This document shows positions 60,801-64,000 of a stretch of DNA of 64,000 nucleotides, in pieces. The number at the start of each line of letters is the position of its first letter. Within the stretch, counting starts at the first letter, position 1. The notes under the pieces were generated by a model. That model worked only from the letters and a program-made list of their open reading frames with translations. It did not search any database and was not told where the DNA came from. The position numbers and the translations under genes are program-made. This DNA is from Skeletonema tropicum (Eukaryota; Bacillariophyta; Thalassiosirophyceae; Thalassiosirales; Thalassiosiraceae), in NCBI GenBank assembly GCA_037178625.1, contig CM074139.1, positions 930,001-994,000 of the forward strand. The letters run 5' to 3'.

Positions 60801-63800
60801 TAACTCTTCAAGCAAATGCAGCAGGGAGGAGGATATTGCCGCTACAATTAAGGAGGAGGAGGATAGTGCTGATGAAGAAGAAGTATTAGAGCCAACAATG
60901 GTTCAAGAGAAGGAAATCATTGCGTGTTCACCGACGGCCCTTTCATGTTCCAAAGATGATGGTGTTGCTGGAGTTGGCAGCAAACATGAGATGCGATCGA
61001 AGCTTCGACGCGTGAATGATCCTGTTGAGACGACGACACTTCCCACTTTGTCTGCTTCTTTTTTGATTGATGATGGATCAATTCAGAAGCAAACGCACGA
61101 TGAGGGAGCTGCTGATGCTTCCTTTGTTGCTAAATCTTCAAGCGAGTGCAGCAAGAAGGAAGATGTTGCCGCTACCACAGAAGTGAATGGGTCTAAAGTC
61201 GAGGAGGATAGTGCAGATGAAGAAGAAATATTAGAGCCAGCAATGGTTCAGCAAAAGAAGGAAGGCATTGCGTCATCTCCAACTACCCTGTCATGCTCCG
61301 AAGAAGATGATGTTGCTGGAGTTGTTAGCAAACATGAGATGCGATCGAAGCTTCAAGGTGTGAATGATCCTGTAGAGACGACGACACTCCCCACTTTGTC
61401 AACTTCTTCTTTGATTGATGATGGATCAACGCAGAAGCAAACACATGATGAAGGAGCCGCTGATGCTTCTATTGCTAAATCTTCAAGCGAATGCATCATG
61501 AAGGAGGATTTCTTCACTATTACAAAAGTAAATGGTTCTACCAGAATCAAGGAGGAGGATAGTGCAGATGAAGATGTATCAGAACCAACGATGGTTCAAC
61601 AAAAGAAGGAAACCATTGCGTCATCTCCAACTGCCCTGTCATGTTCCGATGACTACCATGAGATGCGGTCGAACCTTCGGAGCATGAGTGATCATGTAGA
61701 GGTCACGACACTGTCCACTCTGTCAGTTTCTTTGATTGATGATGGATCAATTCAGAAGCAAACACGTGATGAAGGAGCTGTTGTTGCTTCTGTTGCTAAA
61801 TCTTTAAGTAAGTGCAGCGGGAAGGAGGAAGTTGCCGCCGCCACCAAAGTAAGTGGGGAGGGGAGTGCAGATGAAGAAGAAGTGTTAGAGCCAACAATGA
61901 CTCAACAAAAGAAGGAAACCATTGCGTCATCTCCAACTGCCCTGCCATGTTCCGATGATTCCAAGGAACTTACAGTAGACACAATGACACAAGATGTTGT
62001 CAGTCAGTGTGAAGGACGCCGCTTGAAGTCCAATCAAACTGTAGCTGATGATGAAGATATGATTGATGATGGGGTGGAGGAAGAGGCTGTTGTGATGGAG
62101 GAGAAGGAGATGGATTGCATCGAAGTGCAAGAAGAGCCCGCTGTGACGGAGGAGAAGGAGACGGATTGCATTCAACTGCAAGAAGAGCCTGCTGTGATGA
62201 AGAAGGAGACGGATTGGATCCAACTCCAAGAAGAGCCTGCAGCAGAGACAAAGATGAAGAATCCAACCTCATCTAATAATTGTGAGGAAGAGATCATACC
62301 AAGCAAGTCAACCTCGAAAACGACGGTACTGGTGGTAAAACCAGAATGTTCTACCACCTCTTCGATTGGTGCCTATGATATTTTGGACTGGCTGTCACAA
62401 CTAGCTTTGTCTGGACTTACTCTCTTTGGAATTTATCATCGCTACACTCTTGCTCAGACTACATCTTCACAGGGCCCTGTCGAAGACATTGGCTCTCCTT
62501 TGTGGCATCAGATTCTACACGTAGTTCTCGTCTTTGCCCTATCTGCCAAAGCTGTATATAAATCTACTGAAGCAGCAGTGTGCAAAGATAGTCGGATGCA
62601 GAAAGCTGTATGTTTCATGCGTCATTTGATGATCTGGACAGTCACTATTCCGCTATTCCACAAGTGCAACTTTGGTGCCAAAAACTTGTGTGTCTTCCCA
62701 ACACACCAATCGTCGGCAAGTGCATGTATCCCGAATTATTCAATATTCGATATTGCAGTCACAAACAGCTACCATGCACTCCTTTCTCTGCTCAAGACAA
62801 TAATCAAGAGTAAACTTCTCAATCAAGTCTTTCGTGAGATCCAGCGAGCTCTATTCAACCCATTCAAGTTTCACGCACGAGTTCAAAAGGCACTCGTCAT
62901 CTTGAAATGGGCCAAGTTCATTGGACCACTCATTGGAACATGTAACAAATTCAGAGGAAATCTGATAGACATGGCGAGGAAGAGAAGACAGCATCGCGTA
63001 TCAAAAGCTGCGCTGAAGAGGTGGTATTTTGCAATTGACGCACTATCGAAGCAATCCAAATCTGAGCAAGCTGTGGTGCAGTTGCAGAAGGCGTTCCGAG
63101 AACGTCGAGTAGAGAAGACCAAGAAAAGGCAACTGCTGATGGCTAACAGGCGGTGGGTTAGGAGCAAGCTAGAAGAGGAAGAAAGATTGAACAGGACGAA
63201 GTTGGAACAGATCGAACGTCGAGATATCGACCGACAGCAAAGGAGACAAGTCTCTTCTGAAGAGAGACATGGTATTGTACGACACAAGAAATCGGCGAGG
63301 AAATTGATGAAACAGCTCCTGTTGAATCCGAAGACATATTTCTCTGTGATCTGGAAATATTTAACAGTTTCCTGTGTTGCTCTGGAGATAATGACAATAT
63401 TGTTCGCCCCAGCACTATCGGGTGAAGTGAAGAAGATGCCTCTTGATCAATTCATTGTGAAAGTGCTTCGCGGTTCTCGACCACAGTGCAACAAGAGTGC
63501 ACGAGACGCTCCATCACTATTTCCATATTTTGGCAGCATGAGCGATATCACATGCTCGGGTTCCAAAATTGAGCAGACGGCCCATATCATAGCAACAATG
63601 ATTGTACCGGCTGTGAACTGGATTTGCTTCCTTGATGTGTTCATTACATTCTTTACTGGTGAATTGAGCAGTACAGGAACTCTCGAGCCGAAGCCCTTCT
63701 TTCAGAGATGGGTTCTCCCTGGACCTGTTCTACAGCTCATTGTGAACCCAACAATGGTATCAATCAAAATTGCTTTGTGTAATGCATTTGGTACCTCTAT

Positions 63801-63969
63801 CAAAATTGGTCCAAGCCTGTGCTTGCACAGCTTTCTTGCTTGCCGGGTATTTGCGGCGTATCTTTATGATAGATTGTTTGAATGCATTCTTGATATTATT
63901 GAGAAAGTAAATGAGTTCAATGCGCAGACAAAAGGTCAAGATTATGATGATGATTTGCATTGGACTTAA
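57829..63969 (+). CDS. giant repeat protein with C-terminal membrane domain
   Basis: A 2,046-residue protein. Residues about 1-135 are basic and disordered. Residues about 140-1382 hold twelve acidic repeats of about 70-115 residues, each containing a DPVETT-LSTLSASL-DDGS-QKQTHDEGA core, and in most a TMVQQKKETIASSPT segment. Three short repeats near 1420-1470 (DCIQLQEEPA type) follow. From about 1510 there are hydrophobic helices (DWLSQLALSGLTLFGIY and others), an IQ-like helix (AVVQLQKAFRERR), a charged coiled coil, and two or three helices near the end. CFLDVFITFFTGELSSTG recalls the S2-S3 region of voltage-gated/cyclic-nucleotide channels, but there is no pore or arginine-rich S4. The call as a membrane-anchored scaffold or sensor-like protein is inference. 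The start is ATG at 57829 (MITRSQTRNGN); the TTG at 57784 was rejected. Confidence 0.7.
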   Translation: MITRSQTRNGNNQDENQCPNNKRSLISHKSPLKSPLKSASIKGREAASARKKQQQKQWPSVKSLREKYEPRPSDNNGALKIDRVVVEGGRWRRCSYDSSSSRASSSSSSAYRRQYDNRSASRCKQEDAVGVDSKKKYELRSKLRRVSDPVETTALSSLSTSLFDDGSSIQKKAHDEGAVVASVAQPSSEYSRKEEVAATIKEEDSANEDVSELQGVDDPVETTTLSTVSASLIDDGSTQKQTHNEGAAVTSSAKSSSECSGKEEVAATIKEEDSADDEDISELQGVGDPVETTTLSTVSASLIDDGSTQKQTHNEGAAVTSSAKSSSECSGKKDIAATTEVNGSKLEEESADEEEVLEPIMVQQKKENIASSPTTLSCSEEDDVAGVGSKDVMPSKPTTLPTLSTSSLIDDGSIQKQTHDEEAAVTSSAKSSSEYSGKEEVAAASKVCGSRINEKENAGDEVLELTMVQQEKETIATSPTTLSFSDNDDDDAGGVGIKQGIRSKLQGLDFPAESTTLSTVSASLFDDGSTQKQTYDEGAADASFVANSSSKCSGKEDVAATIQEEEEDSADDEEEVLEPTMVQQKKETIASSPTTLSCFDDDDVAGVGSKDEMRSKLRRVNDPVETTALPTLSASSLIDDGSTQKETHDEGAAVVSAANSSSECSGKEEVAAASKVCGSRIEEEDSADEDVSEPTMVQQEKETVASSPTTTSCSDDDADAGGVGDKQGIRSKLQGLNHPVETTTLSTVSASLFDDGSQQKQTHDEGATDASFVANSSSECSGEEDIAAAIKEEETDDEEEVLEPTIVQEDEIIACSPTTLSCSDDDDDAAGVGSKHEMRSKLRHVNDPVETTILPTLSASSLIDDGSSQKKAHDEGAVASVAQSSSAYSRKEDSAATIKEEDSADEDVSEPTMVQQEKENIASSSTTLSCSDDDDDDAGGVGIKQGKRSKLRLNHPVDTTTLSTVSASLFGDGSMQKQTHDEGAADASFVANSSSKCSREEDIAATIKEEEDSADEEEVLEPTMVQEKEIIACSPTALSCSKDDGVAGVGSKHEMRSKLRRVNDPVETTTLPTLSASFLIDDGSIQKQTHDEGAADASFVAKSSSECSKKEDVAATTEVNGSKVEEDSADEEEILEPAMVQQKKEGIASSPTTLSCSEEDDVAGVVSKHEMRSKLQGVNDPVETTTLPTLSTSSLIDDGSTQKQTHDEGAADASIAKSSSECIMKEDFFTITKVNGSTRIKEEDSADEDVSEPTMVQQKKETIASSPTALSCSDDYHEMRSNLRSMSDHVEVTTLSTLSVSLIDDGSIQKQTRDEGAVVASVAKSLSKCSGKEEVAAATKVSGEGSADEEEVLEPTMTQQKKETIASSPTALPCSDDSKELTVDTMTQDVVSQCEGRRLKSNQTVADDEDMIDDGVEEEAVVMEEKEMDCIEVQEEPAVTEEKETDCIQLQEEPAVMKKETDWIQLQEEPAAETKMKNPTSSNNCEEEIIPSKSTSKTTVLVVKPECSTTSSIGAYDILDWLSQLALSGLTLFGIYHRYTLAQTTSSQGPVEDIGSPLWHQILHVVLVFALSAKAVYKSTEAAVCKDSRMQKAVCFMRHLMIWTVTIPLFHKCNFGAKNLCVFPTHQSSASACIPNYSIFDIAVTNSYHALLSLLKTIIKSKLLNQVFREIQRALFNPFKFHARVQKALVILKWAKFIGPLIGTCNKFRGNLIDMARKRRQHRVSKAALKRWYFAIDALSKQSKSEQAVVQLQKAFRERRVEKTKKRQLLMANRRWVRSKLEEEERLNRTKLEQIERRDIDRQQRRQVSSEERHGIVRHKKSARKLMKQLLLNPKTYFSVIWKYLTVSCVALEIMTILFAPALSGEVKKMPLDQFIVKVLRGSRPQCNKSARDAPSLFPYFGSMSDITCSGSKIEQTAHIIATMIVPAVNWICFLDVFITFFTGELSSTGTLEPKPFFQRWVLPGPVLQLIVNPTMVSIKIALCNAFGTSIKIGPSLCLHSFLACRVFAAYLYDRLFECILDIIEKVNEFNAQTKGQDYDDDLHWT
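58249..61975 (+). repeat. twelve in-frame tandem repeats (about 210-345 bp each)
   Basis: Units start at AGATCGAAGCTTC-like DNA and contain TTGATTGATGATGGATCA. Two period types alternate: one with LSTVSASLFDDGS and GIKQGIRSKLQ, the other with LPTLSASSLIDDGS and SKHEMRSKLR. This suggests that a two-unit block was later amplified. Units 2 and 3 are almost identical at DNA level. Confidence 0.85.
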
Positions 63970-64000
63970 TAGCGAGATAATCAATTAATTAATCCCTAGG

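Overview
The window reads as nuclear DNA of a microalga, most likely a centric diatom of the Thalassiosira type. The reasons are compact genes with few, short GT-AG introns (about 95-250 bases), proteins rich in low-complexity segments, eukaryotic tRNA genes, a CDC26 cell-cycle gene, and decayed reverse-transcriptase polyproteins of a kind I associate with diatom genomes. The species is an inference; no rRNA or organelle marker is present.

Layout. 1-8.35 kb is single-copy DNA: a PhoD-type phosphatase gene, a broken protein kinase gene and a gene fusing a fructuronate-reductase-like domain to a uronate isomerase. 8.35-19.18 kb and 32.49-48.97 kb are the two arms of one large inverted duplication. 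Each arm carries a decayed LRR/2OG-dioxygenase gene, a two-exon small protein gene, CDC26, a tRNA-Ile/tRNA-Ser pair, a secreted META/potato-inhibitor-I protein gene, a tRNA-Asn gene and anonymous repeat DNA. The 13 kb between the arms holds a PqiA-like membrane protein gene, a third copy of the tRNA-Asn repeat unit, retroelement wreckage and a 60-bp near-perfect palindrome. Only the right arm contains a 4.6-kb DNA transposon (40,835-45,413) and a Stowaway-like MITE (45,861-46,192). 48.8-64 kb is single-copy again: an intact 2OG-Fe(II) oxygenase gene whose 5' end is duplicated in the left arm, an SQ/TQ-rich coiled-coil protein, a small pseudogene, a serine-rich protein, and a 2,046-residue protein with twelve long repeats and a membrane C-terminus.

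How it fits together. The left inner junction (19,178) and right outer junction (48,965) look ancestral, because sequence runs unbroken through a retroelement polyprotein and through the 2OG gene there. The junctions at 8,353 and 32,491 look new. That is the pattern expected of an inversion made by staggered breaks, which leaves an inverted duplicate at each end. Between about 11.87 and 15.7 kb the arms look identical wherever I compared them, while the outer parts differ by several percent, which suggests gene conversion over the gene-bearing core.

The most unusual system is the transposon. It has 13-bp terminal inverted repeats, a possible AT target duplication, an ISL2EU-like DDE transposase gene, and a divergently transcribed partner protein joining an XPG/FEN1-type flap nuclease with all catalytic acidic positions to a SWIM zinc finger. 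Relatives, as far as I know, carry a YqaJ-type exonuclease in that position.

All calls come from reading the sequence by eye. Start codons were moved to ATG wherever an open frame began with TTG or GTG.
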